A DNA stretch of 64,000 nucleotides from positions 682,001-746,000 of the forward strand of contig NZ_CP049246.1 in assembly GCF_011046555.1 (NCBI RefSeq), given 5' to 3'. Numbering within the stretch: position 1 is the first letter of the stretch; every line of letters starts with the position of its first letter. This DNA is from Sphingobacterium lactis. Lineage in GTDB: Bacteria > Bacteroidota > Bacteroidia > Sphingobacteriales > Sphingobacteriaceae. The notes below the pieces were generated by a model. The model had not been told where the DNA came from. It did no database searches and saw only the letters and a program-made list of their open reading frames with translations. The position numbers were made by a program, and so were the translations under genes. Below are positions 55,593-63,437 of the stretch, piece by piece.

Positions 55593-57308
55593 TTATGGCT
55601 GAACAGTACAATTAATGCGATTTCGACCATATGCTACCCCGTCCATATTGGTCGGCCCAGAGTTAACCTGTGAAGCATGGATGGTATTCGTCTGCCCAAC
55701 ATTCCATACAATGTTCGGGTTCAAGCGCGCTTGATAGTAATACCGTATGGTTGTCTTATGATCATTGTTCAGAATCGGGCCTCTCTTTTCGGTCCATATT
55801 TCAATTTCTTCCAATTGGCCATAATCCTCTCGGCTTCCATAAAACTTAATCTCTCCCGATGGCAGAATATGGATTCGGAAAATAGGATGATCGGGATCTC
55901 CCTCGATGAAATAGATCTCTGGAATGTCCGGCTCAGTAGCACCATTATATTTTATTCCCCATCTCTTCTGATCGCTTTTGAAACGGATATTCTGCACCAA
56001 TGGCGGCACATCCGTATGTAGGTCAACGAACTGAAAATCATAATTCCGGATCTCGTTGATCTTCTCTACCCAACGGTATTCCTGAAAAGGCCAAATACCC
56101 ACCTGTTCATATCTCTCCTCAATAAATCGTCTTTGTAAAAGTGCTTGACCATTGATTTGCAGGTTCAGGGAATTATCCAAGTAATACACATCAAAAATAA
56201 ACCCATAATCAGAAGGAGGTGCTGTAAACTGTTTGGATTCCCCATTGGATAGGCTGAAATCCTGAATAAATACACGCTCGGTACATGGTGCGTTTACCGT
56301 CAGTCGGAGATTATATTTCTTACCTGGGTTAAGTTTCAGGTTTTCAACAGTCAACGGTTTATTGAGGTCATTAATGCTCAATTCCGCTATCGTTAAAGTC
56401 CCATTGGTGATTGCAGGAGAGATCATGATAAGCGGATCACTGCTTATGGTTGGCTTGTTTACTTCGGTATCCTGAAAATTAAACGCTTTAGCTTCTGAAG
56501 CTGTTGCATAGGTTACTGCCCCATCAGCCAATTTAATGGACCCCGATACGCGTGAAGAACTGAAAATTGGACCCTCCACAAAATTAACAACTCCACCATA
56601 GGATCCCGTGTTCACAATGAGGGTTACTTCACTGTACACATGTTTCAGAATAATGGAAAGAAGATTATCCTCATTGCCGTTCATCATTTGCTCTGTCCGA
56701 AACCACATGAAATCAGCATCAACATTCTCAACAGACACAGTGTTCAAGGACGATTTGTTCACTGCCTCTGGAAGATCCGTTTCGCTGTTTACCGAATAGG
56801 AAAAAAAGGTATAGGTTTCCCCTCCATCTAAATACATTGGTTGTACCGTCCCTTCTTCCCCATGTTTTAAGGATCTTTCTTCAACAAGAGTACCATCCAA
56901 GTACACCAAAATTTTATACATGATTCCTATATCCAGATTGTACCGTTCGATGGCCGCCCGTTTATCTCCCGAGCTCTGTCTTTTCATCGTTGAAATCCCT
57001 CCATTGCCCTTGTTTCTTTTTTTCCCTGTATGCTTAACCTCTTCCAATTCGGCCAAAATCTGCATATCCTCGGCAAAAGGAATTAACGAACGTTGGGTAT
57101 TATCCATCGATATGCCCTGGTTAGCCTTGGCCATGACCTCTTTTACATCATCCTTATTGGGTGTGATATCCTCTTGGTCATGCTCCCCTCCCATGAGTTC
57201 AAATTTTACTTCTGCGGGACCCGTATTAACATTCATCCCCATTTCCTTTTGACATCCTGTCAGCAGGAAAAACAGCAGAAACGCTGTTGTTATTGTTTTT
57301 ATAGACAT
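55593..57308 (-). CDS. Fimbrillin-like surface lipoprotein
   Basis: A 571-residue lipoprotein (lipobox LTGC, Cys19). After a charged stretch rich in Lys and Gly (about 85-110), the middle shows fimbrillin-type features: YKILVYLDGTLVEERS, GGETYTFFSYSVNSE, ILKHVYSEVTLIVNTGSYGG, and the motif LNPGKKYNLRLTVN, near the end of the fimbrillin domain in many Bacteroidota proteins. The C-terminal 200 residues (EEIEIWTEKRGPILN and others) are unassigned. It is probably a fimbrial subunit or adhesin on the cell surface. A small acidic ORF precedes it by 18 bases. Confidence 0.65.
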   Translation of the reverse strand: MSIKTITTAFLLFFLLTGCQKEMGMNVNTGPAEVKFELMGGEHDQEDITPNKDDVKEVMAKANQGISMDNTQRSLIPFAEDMQILAELEEVKHTGKKRNKGNGGISTMKRQSSGDKRAAIERYNLDIGIMYKILVYLDGTLVEERSLKHGEEGTVQPMYLDGGETYTFFSYSVNSETDLPEAVNKSSLNTVSVENVDADFMWFRTEQMMNGNEDNLLSIILKHVYSEVTLIVNTGSYGGVVNFVEGPIFSSSRVSGSIKLADGAVTYATASEAKAFNFQDTEVNKPTISSDPLIMISPAITNGTLTIAELSINDLNKPLTVENLKLNPGKKYNLRLTVNAPCTERVFIQDFSLSNGESKQFTAPPSDYGFIFDVYYLDNSLNLQINGQALLQRRFIEERYEQVGIWPFQEYRWVEKINEIRNYDFQFVDLHTDVPPLVQNIRFKSDQKRWGIKYNGATEPDIPEIYFIEGDPDHPIFRIHILPSGEIKFYGSREDYGQLEEIEIWTEKRGPILNNDHKTTIRYYYQARLNPNIVWNVGQTNTIHASQVNSGPTNMDGVAYGRNRINCTVQP

Positions 57309-57326
57309 GTTTTTTCTAATAATAAA

Positions 57327-57503
57327 TCACCAATCCCATTCATAATCCCGGTTATCATCTGTTTCCGTTTCCCATTCATGCTGAACATCAGTAGAGGTAC
57401 TAGGATCATACACCGCCGAATCTGCGGCTATCCCATTTTCGAGAAAAATATCCTCTCGCTTTAATTGTGGCGTTTTGTAGATCATTTTAAAATAGTTTTT
57501 CAT
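57327..57503 (-). CDS. Small acidic protein upstream of the fimbrillin-like gene
   Basis: A 58-residue ORF from the ATG at 57503 (earlier ATG at 57515 possible). It starts MKNYFKMIYKTPQLKREDIF and ends in an acidic, Trp-rich tail (HEWETETDDNRDYEWDW). Small proteins of this build, with a short basic N-terminus, a YKTP-like word and an acidic Trp tail, are often seen in Bacteroidota surface-protein gene clusters; no function is known. Close spacing suggests co-transcription with the fimbrillin-like gene. Confidence 0.55.
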   Translation of the reverse strand: MKNYFKMIYKTPQLKREDIFLENGIAADSAVYDPSTSTDVQHEWETETDDNRDYEWDW

Positions 57504-57868
57504 GGTTCGCTTCATGCCTGCTAAGCACAACGCTTTTAAGTAATTGCCCCCAAAATTATTTTATTGAGCAATAACTTTATTACAAAAACAATGAATTATG
57601 TTTTTTCGTCAATTTTTTCCTACAAAGACGTACAATTAAATTATAAAAATAATTATGGTAAATATATGTATAGGATATCTCAAAATGTGTTTAAACAATG
57701 TTTTATCGGGGAATGTGCCTTCCTATTTTCTAGAGTTTTAAATTACAGGTAAACAAAACCCATTATCCGGAAATTAAATGGATGATGAGTTGTCAGAAAA
57801 CTAGGAGCATTAAAACAAAATCTCCTTTACACTTATTTAATTAAAAGTATGTATTTATAAACGCTAAT
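57504..57868. other. AT-rich intergenic region
   Basis: A 365-base, very AT-rich gap between divergent transcription units. A short open frame (57564-57752) has composition like its surroundings and no recognisable features. No clear promoter for either flanking gene was seen. Confidence 0.3.
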
Positions 57869-58723
57869 ATGAAAAATCACGAATCACACCATAATGAACC
57901 CATTTATACCTGCCCCATGCATCCGGAAGTGCGCGGCAACAAAGGGGATAAATGCCCAAAATGTGGCATGAACCTCGTTGCAACAGATGGAGGAACATCT
58001 ACGGAACACGAAGTTGATCTTCAGGGCGCGGAAGATATTAAAGAACGACAGCAGGTAGAATTGAGTTTTCGCTATTTAACGAAGGGAGAATCAATGCCAC
58101 TTGAAATATCGCATGAGAAGAAAGTGCATTTGATGGCCTTCAATGAAAATCTGACCTGGTTTGCTCATTTGCATCCGTTGGAAAGAGATAATGAAGTTTA
58201 TACCGTCTTGGTCACTTTCCCTTTTGGGGGTAAATACTACCTGTTCTCCGATTTGAAACCGAAAGGTGGTGCAGGCTTTGTAGACAAAAAGACCATCACC
58301 GTAGCGGGTAACACTAACCCGCCGGTTGAAAGTACCGCATTAAAACTTACGAGCCAAGTCGATGGACTCACGGTTAAGATAGAAAATGGGAATGAACTCC
58401 AGGCCAAGGAGAATCAAGGCATCAACATAACCGTGGAAAAGGGCGGAGAAAATCTAAAGGATAAAGATATCCAACCCTATCTGGGAGCCAATGCACATAT
58501 TGCTTTGGTCGGAACGGAGGATAAAATGCTGATCCATATTCACCCCATGGAAAATGAACATTATCCCATCTATGCTGAAACGCATTTCGAAAACCCCGGC
58601 ATATATAGGATGTGGGTGGAGTTTAAGACCAGTGGGATTGTCCACACAGCCGATTTTACGTTGCATGTAAAGGCAGGTAAAGAAAGCGGCGGATCGATGG
58701 ACCATGGCAGCCATAGCCATTAG
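57869..58723 (+). CDS. Heavy-metal-binding-domain protein
   Basis: A 284-residue protein without a signal peptide. Residues 12-37 form the heavy-metal-binding domain: YTCPMHPEVRGNKGDKCPKC with C15, M17, H18, C29 and C32, then GM. The rest is beta-rich, rich in His, and contains repeated Met/His-containing segments (VHLMAFNENLTWFAHLHPLE; MLIHIHPMENEHYPIYAETH) and a His-rich tail (MDHGSHSH). These could bind copper or other soft metals. Such proteins often occur with CusB/CopA-type metal export, but no efflux gene is nearby. Location is unclear. Confidence 0.8.
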   Translation: MKNHESHHNEPIYTCPMHPEVRGNKGDKCPKCGMNLVATDGGTSTEHEVDLQGAEDIKERQQVELSFRYLTKGESMPLEISHEKKVHLMAFNENLTWFAHLHPLERDNEVYTVLVTFPFGGKYYLFSDLKPKGGAGFVDKKTITVAGNTNPPVESTALKLTSQVDGLTVKIENGNELQAKENQGINITVEKGGENLKDKDIQPYLGANAHIALVGTEDKMLIHIHPMENEHYPIYAETHFENPGIYRMWVEFKTSGIVHTADFTLHVKAGKESGGSMDHGSHSH

Positions 58724-58749
58724 CTGCAATAGCAAATTTAAAAAACGGA

Positions 58750-58774
58750 AAAAGCGACCTGAGAGTCGCTTTTT
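58750..58774. terminator. Terminator between the metal-binding protein and tRNA-Arg
   Basis: The stem AAAGCGAC / GTCGCTTT (loop CTGAGA) is flanked by A- and T-runs, so it works in both directions: for the gene on the plus strand and the tRNA on the minus strand. Confidence 0.85.
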
Positions 58775-58775
58775 G

Positions 58776-58847
58776 TAGCCCCGAGCAGAATCGAACTGCT
58801 ATCAAATGTTTAGGAAACATCTATTCTATCCGTTGAACTACAGGGCC
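58776..58847 (-). tRNA. tRNA-Arg (anticodon CCT)
   Basis: A 72-base cloverleaf on the minus strand. Acceptor GGCCCTG pairs with CGGGGCT and the discriminator is A. D-arm GTTC/GAAT, anticodon stem GATGT/ACATT with loop TTCCTAA (anticodon CCT), T-arm AGCAG/CTGCT with loop TTCGATT. CCA is not encoded. It decodes AGG. Confidence 0.95.
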
Positions 58848-59070
58848 GTGCTGCAAAACTAAGATTTTAAGCAATGCCAACAAATAATATTTTTTTGAAA
58901 ACACCAATTTTGGGTCTGTAGAAAAGACCTTCAAAACCAAGTCTTTACACAAACCACAACAATTACCGCTGAATCCACCATTATTTCCAACCCGCTATCA
59001 ACCAACGAATAATGAAATTCTGATATAAATCATATTTATATGTGTTTATTGTCAAAAATAGACAAAATTG

Positions 59071-59122
59071 ATAATCAATTGTAAATATCAATACCTTTAG
59101 GCTGATTTAAATCGTATCTTTG
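59071..59122 (+). promoter_or_regulatory. Promoter and possible operator of the peroxiredoxin gene
   Basis: TATCTTTG at 59115-59122 matches TAnnTTTG. Upstream lies a palindrome-like word ATTGATAATCAAT (59067-59079) within the stretch ATAATCAATTGTAAATA (59071-59087); the same 17 bases occur in the operator of glycan operon B. Confidence 0.6.
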
Positions 59123-59149
59123 TAGCACAAAAAAGAAAAGAAAAATATT

Positions 59150-59782
59150 ATGAGTTTCACAGGTAAAAATTTCCCGAACATTACAGTAGATGCGATTGAC
59201 TATTTAGGTGATAACTTCACCGTTAATGTTTTCGAAAAAGCACAACAAGAGAATAAAAAAATCGTGTTGTTCTGGTATCCAAAGGATTTCACTTTTGTAT
59301 GTCCTACAGAATTGCATGCTTTCCAAGAAGCTGTGGCAGAATTCGAAAAAAGAAACACGATTGTTATCGGTGCTTCTTGCGATTCAGCTGAGGTTCATTT
59401 TGCTTGGTTAAACACAGCAAAAGATAACGGTGGTATCGAAGGTGTTGAATATCCTTTGATCGCGGATACAAACCGCAACCTTTCCAGCGTATTGGGCATC
59501 TTGGAAATGAAAGAAGTTGAACACCCAGAATACGGCACATTGGTAGAAGGATCAGCAGTTTCTTACCGTGCTACCTATTTGATCGACGAGACAGGAAAAG
59601 TATTCCACGAGTCAGTAAACGATATGCCTTTGGGTCGTAACGTAAAAGAATACATCCGTTTGATCGATGCTTATACGCACGTTCAGAAACACGGTGAAGT
59701 TTGCCCAGCGAACTGGGAAGAAGGTAAAGAAGCGATGAACGCTACACGTGATGGCGTTGCTTCTTACTTATCGAACAACTAA
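59150..59782 (+). CDS. Peroxiredoxin (AhpC/2-Cys type)
   Basis: A 210-residue peroxiredoxin. FTFVCPTELHAF carries the peroxidatic Cys51 and HGEVCPANW the resolving Cys185, so it is a typical 2-Cys enzyme that reduces hydrogen peroxide and organic peroxides in the cytoplasm. Codon choice (AAC, GAA, CGT, TTG) looks like a highly expressed gene. It is followed by a terminator and then a thioredoxin-like gene, a likely reductant. A palindromic word upstream may be a peroxide-regulator site. Confidence 0.95.
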   Translation: MSFTGKNFPNITVDAIDYLGDNFTVNVFEKAQQENKKIVLFWYPKDFTFVCPTELHAFQEAVAEFEKRNTIVIGASCDSAEVHFAWLNTAKDNGGIEGVEYPLIADTNRNLSSVLGILEMKEVEHPEYGTLVEGSAVSYRATYLIDETGKVFHESVNDMPLGRNVKEYIRLIDAYTHVQKHGEVCPANWEEGKEAMNATRDGVASYLSNN

Positions 59783-59797
59783 TAACCCACAATAAAG

Positions 59798-59824
59798 GAG
59801 AGGAGGCTCCCTCCTCTCTTTTTT
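59798..59824 (+). terminator. Terminator between the peroxiredoxin and thioredoxin genes
   Basis: The stem GAGAGGAG / CTCCTCTC with a 5-base loop is followed by about six T. It probably gives partial read-through into the thioredoxin gene, since no strong promoter is seen between them. Confidence 0.8.
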
Positions 59825-59840
59825 CCAAAACAAAATCATT

Positions 59841-60155
59841 ATGTTAGAAGAATTAAGCGCAGATAATTTACAAGAAATCATCGACAGCAATGACACTGTC
59901 ATGGTCCAATATGCAGCATCTTGGTGTGGTAACTGCCGCATCATGAAGCCAAAGTTTAAGAAAATGGCGGGCGAGAATGAAAACGTAAAATTCATCATCG
60001 CTGATGCAGAGAAATTCCCGGAATCCAGAAAACTTGCGAATGTCAATAACTTACCTACTTTCGCAGCTTTTAAAGGCGGAAAACTGGTGAATCAAGTACA
60101 GACAAACAAAATCGAAGGATTAACAGATTTATTAAATGAAGTTACCAATAATTAA
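59841..60155 (+). CDS. Thioredoxin-like protein
   Basis: A 104-residue cytoplasmic thioredoxin-fold protein with the active site WCGNC (C29, C32) instead of the classical WCGPC. The cis-proline is in NNLPTFAAF. The missing active-site proline may shift the redox potential. It lies behind the peroxiredoxin gene and overlaps the DUF6952 gene by 20 bases, so it may be the electron donor for the peroxiredoxin (inference). Confidence 0.92.
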   Translation: MLEELSADNLQEIIDSNDTVMVQYAASWCGNCRIMKPKFKKMAGENENVKFIIADAEKFPESRKLANVNNLPTFAAFKGGKLVNQVQTNKIEGLTDLLNEVTNN

Positions 60156-60393
60156 GCACCTCACGGAGTTCATCGCTGAAAACGATGCGGACTTTGTCTT
60201 GGAAACCATTGAAACTTTAGAATCCCTGACAGAAGTTTCCCAGTTGAAGGACGAGGAACTGGATGTTATCGGCGAGTTGATTTCCAATATGTACGGCGCC
60301 ATTGAGGTGAACAAGCTTGTACAGGAAGGAATGCCGCAAAAAGAAGCCCTCAATACGTTTATGAAACGTGTTATGGGGTCAATCGACAAGTAA
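60136..60393 (+). CDS. DUF6952-like small protein
   Basis: An 85-residue acidic helical protein, probably cytoplasmic, starting inside the thioredoxin gene (20-base overlap in another frame), so tightly co-translated with it. The sequence (IKHLTEFIAENDADFVLETI and MPQKEALNTFMKRVMG) fits a small family that I recall sitting after the peroxiredoxin and thioredoxin genes in Bacteroidota. Function unknown. Confidence 0.75.
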   Translation: MKLPIIKHLTEFIAENDADFVLETIETLESLTEVSQLKDEELDVIGELISNMYGAIEVNKLVQEGMPQKEALNTFMKRVMGSIDK

Positions 60394-60434
60394 ACACATA
60401 ATCAATACATAGGTCAATCAGTTGACTACTATTC

Positions 60435-60483
60435 TTTTCCACAAAAACCTGTGCATAACTGCGTTTTTGTGGAAAAGTTTTTT
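60435..60483 (+). terminator. Strong terminator of the redox cluster
   Basis: A perfect 14-bp stem (TTTTCCACAAAAAC / GTTTTTGTGGAAAA) with a 14-base loop is followed by GTTTTTT. Confidence 0.9.
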
Positions 60484-60689
60484 ATAAATATCTCCCTGAA
60501 AAAGATTCATTTATCTTACTTTTATAGTCATTAAAGGTTAGACCAAAAAAGCGCATCATCCTGCTAAAAAAATGAACCATCGAACGATAAGTCGTGGTTT
60601 TAAGTCGAAGATTTTTAATTGTTGGTAAAAGGAATCAAAAATATTTTGATTCCTTTTATTTTTTAAGGTTAATCTTCCTATTTTTAAGC

Positions 60690-63128
60690 ATGATTAACAG
60701 AATCTTAAGCCTGATTATCTTCTATCTAGCCTCTTTCTCCCTTGCATTTTCTCAACAGGAATCCAATGCAGCACAGATAAAGCTGAAAATGGATAAGCTT
60801 TCCGTGCTGGGTACAGCCCTTTATTTTGCAGCGCATCCTGATGATGAGAACACACGCTTGATCGGTTGGTTGGCAAATGAACGGAAATACCGGACCGCTT
60901 ATCTATCGCTGACCCGTGGAGATGGCGGACAGAACCTGATCGGCACGGAACAGGGAATCGAACTGGGCTTAATCCGGACGCAGGAACTCCTGGCGGCACG
61001 GGGCATTGACAAGGGCGAGCAATTCTTCACCGCAGCCTATGACTTCGGCTTCTCCAAGACCCATGAGGAGACTTTTACCTTTTGGAAGAAGGAAGATGTC
61101 CTGCGTGAGGCCGTTTACCTTATCCGTAAGATTCAACCTGATGTGATCATCAATAGATTTCCGCCCGATACCCGTGGGGGCCATGGGCATCACCAAGCCT
61201 CAGCCATCCTTGCCAAGGAGGCCTTTGAAGCAGCAGCCGATCCAAAGCGTTTCCCGGAACAGTTAAAGGAGCTTAAACCGTGGAAAGCAACCCGGGTGGT
61301 ATGGAATACCGCAAATTTTGGAGGCATGAACAACACAAGTGAAGATCAACTGAAAATAACACTCGATGATTACAACCCATTACTGGGGTATTCGTATGGT
61401 GAGATTTCAGCATTGAGTCGGTCACAGCACAAAAGTCAGGGTTTCGGTGCAGCATCGCAAAGAGGAACTGTGGTTGAGTATTTTGATGAAGTTGCCGGCA
61501 AGAAAGCCGATGCAGATCTTTTTGACGACGTGAATACGACCTGGTCACGCTTAGGGGAAAATACGCAGCACATCCAGGATAGAATACAGCAGATCCAAAG
61601 TTCCTATAGCATCAACCATCCCGAGAAATCAATTCCCGAACTGGTACAACTCCATACCGAAGTAAAAAGGCTAAAGCCATCGGTATACAGGGATAGCAAA
61701 TTAAAGGACATCGAAGAGCTAATCCTGGATTGTTCAGGTATCGTTCTGGCCTCTGTCGCAGCGCAGCCAAACTTCGTGGTCAACGAACGGTTTCCGATCA
61801 CCCATGAGGTTATTCTCCGGGCACCGAACACAACGGTTCGATTGACGGCCATTGATCAAAAAAACATAGGCGAAGACCTTCCTTCGCATGAAACCAAGAT
61901 ATATACTGGCGAAAAGACATACAGCCATACTACACAGCCCTATTGGCTCGTGAAGCCCCACTCCGTGGGTAAATTTGAGGTTGAGGAAGCCAATTTCGGT
62001 GCTCCAGAAAATCTGGATAACCCAAAAACACTGTTTCAACTGGAAATTGCCGGAATCCCTATTCGCGTAGAGCGACCGATTCGCTACCGTTTTGTGGACC
62101 CCGTCCGTGGAGAGGTGAACCAGCCAATCAGCATTTCGCCAGTACTTACGGGATCACTGAGCAGCAATCAGGCCCTTTTGGAGCAAGGCGGCAAGAAAAT
62201 GTTCACGTTGCTGACCAAGAACAATAGTGGCCAACAGCAATCGACCAAATTGACTTTTAAGCAGAGCGATGGGTTGCAGATCACACCATCCACAAGCACA
62301 ATTGACATCCCGGCAAAACAGAGTAAAGCGGTGGCCTTTGAAGTCAGCAACCCGAACGATACCGAAAAAAGTACGATCGAACCGCTTTTAGATGGCCAAC
62401 CGATTGCCGGCTTCCAGCGTATTGCCTATGACCATGTTCCGGATATCACTTGGTTCCCTCCGGTAAAACTTGAGGTAAAGCGTCTGGCGATGAATAACCC
62501 GATAAAAAGAATCGGATATATCCATGGCGCAGGGGATCTGGTGCCAACAGCATTACAGAACGTGGGCATACAGGTGGATATCCTTAATCCGAATCAGATC
62601 AATGCGGCAGCGCTTCAACCCTATGACGCGGTAATCGTTGGCATACGGGCCTTCAATGTAAGCGCCAATGCAAACCAATGGTATCCCCGTTTGTTACGTT
62701 ATGTGGAAGATGGCGGCACCGTAGTGGTTCAATATCAGGTGAATTCCCGGATGAGTACGGATCAGTTAGGGCCGTATCCATTCAAGATCAACCGAGATCG
62801 GGTCACGGAAGAAGATGCGAAAGTAACTTTTACAGATCCCCAAGACCCCTTGTTGAACTATCCGAACAAGATTACAGCGCAGGACTTTGAGGGTTGGGTA
62901 CAGGAAAGAGGCCTTTATTTCACTACGGATATCCCAAAGGAATACCGCACACCTTTGACGATGGCCGATCGAAATGAAAAGCAGAACCGGGGTTCCTTAC
63001 TGGTGGCAAATCATGGAAAGGGCAAGTTTGTCTATACGTCGCTGTCCTTTTTCAGACAATTACCTGCCGGAGTGCCCGGAGCTTACAGATTATTTGTAAA
63101 TTTGCTGGCTAAGAACGTAAAAAACTAA
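60690..63128 (+). CDS. PIG-L family deacetylase, multidomain
   Basis: From the ATG at 60690 this is an 812-residue secreted protein: signal peptide MINRILSLIIFYLASFSLAF, then a PIG-L (LmbE-like) deacetylase domain with the zinc motif AHPDDE (48-53) and GGHGHH (163-168). PIG-L enzymes remove N-acetyl groups from sugars such as GlcNAc. The rest holds Ig-like segments and, from about residue 630, a class I glutamine-amidotransferase-like fold (GYIHGAGDLVPTALQNVGIQ, PYDAVIVGIRAFNVSANANQ) that probably lacks amidotransferase activity. It is the first gene of an operon with a sodium:solute symporter; the substrate is probably an amino-sugar-containing glycan (inference). The frame opens at 60594 before the signal peptide. 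Confidence 0.87.
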   Translation: MINRILSLIIFYLASFSLAFSQQESNAAQIKLKMDKLSVLGTALYFAAHPDDENTRLIGWLANERKYRTAYLSLTRGDGGQNLIGTEQGIELGLIRTQELLAARGIDKGEQFFTAAYDFGFSKTHEETFTFWKKEDVLREAVYLIRKIQPDVIINRFPPDTRGGHGHHQASAILAKEAFEAAADPKRFPEQLKELKPWKATRVVWNTANFGGMNNTSEDQLKITLDDYNPLLGYSYGEISALSRSQHKSQGFGAASQRGTVVEYFDEVAGKKADADLFDDVNTTWSRLGENTQHIQDRIQQIQSSYSINHPEKSIPELVQLHTEVKRLKPSVYRDSKLKDIEELILDCSGIVLASVAAQPNFVVNERFPITHEVILRAPNTTVRLTAIDQKNIGEDLPSHETKIYTGEKTYSHTTQPYWLVKPHSVGKFEVEEANFGAPENLDNPKTLFQLEIAGIPIRVERPIRYRFVDPVRGEVNQPISISPVLTGSLSSNQALLEQGGKKMFTLLTKNNSGQQQSTKLTFKQSDGLQITPSTSTIDIPAKQSKAVAFEVSNPNDTEKSTIEPLLDGQPIAGFQRIAYDHVPDITWFPPVKLEVKRLAMNNPIKRIGYIHGAGDLVPTALQNVGIQVDILNPNQINAAALQPYDAVIVGIRAFNVSANANQWYPRLLRYVEDGGTVVVQYQVNSRMSTDQLGPYPFKINRDRVTEEDAKVTFTDPQDPLLNYPNKITAQDFEGWVQERGLYFTTDIPKEYRTPLTMADRNEKQNRGSLLVANHGKGKFVYTSLSFFRQLPAGVPGAYRLFVNLLAKNVKN

Positions 63129-63136
63129 ATCACATA

Positions 63137-63328
63137 ATGGAAAATCAAGTCGAAAATCAAATCAACGCAAAAGGAATTATCTTATTGGTAGGATGTATTT
63201 TGGGCGCAATCACAGCATGGGTTGCTAACGGAACTTTCTTGGGAGTAGTCGGTGGATTAGTGGGCGGATTAATCTTCGCGATCATCTTCATCAACGCTTT
63301 ATTACCACACAAACCGCATGACAGATAA
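63137..63328 (+). CDS. Small Gly-rich membrane protein
   Basis: A 63-residue protein with one or two membrane segments (IILLVGCILGAITAWVA and FLGVVGGLVGGLIFAIIF) and GxxxG-like spacing (GGLVGG). It lies 8 bases after the deacetylase gene and overlaps the next small gene by 11 bases, so it belongs to the same operon. Function unknown. Confidence 0.7.
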   Translation: MENQVENQINAKGIILLVGCILGAITAWVANGTFLGVVGGLVGGLIFAIIFINALLPHKPHDR

Positions 63329-63437
63329 GGGACTACCGCCATTCGTACGTAGTTGGAGACAGTTTTACTGGTTAATTGTCCTCTGGCTTGTCGTTTGCAT
63401 AGTTCTCATGTATATCTTTACAATCTACTTTGGATGA
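63318..63437 (+). CDS. Tiny membrane protein next to the symporter
   Basis: A 39-residue ORF read directly from the sequence: MTDKGLPPFVRSWRQFYWLI, then a membrane helix (VLWLVVCIVLMYIFTIYF) ending in G. It overlaps the previous gene by 11 bases and the symporter gene by 4 (ATGA). Very small one-helix proteins encoded just before sodium:solute symporters are known partners in some bacteria, so it may be a symporter accessory (inference). Confidence 0.7.
   Translation: MTDKGLPPFVRSWRQFYWLIVLWLVVCIVLMYIFTIYFG

Noticed and set aside
57564..57752. Open frame of 62 codons in AT-rich DNA
   Set aside because: Composition equals the surrounding noncoding DNA; no signal, domain or promoter.
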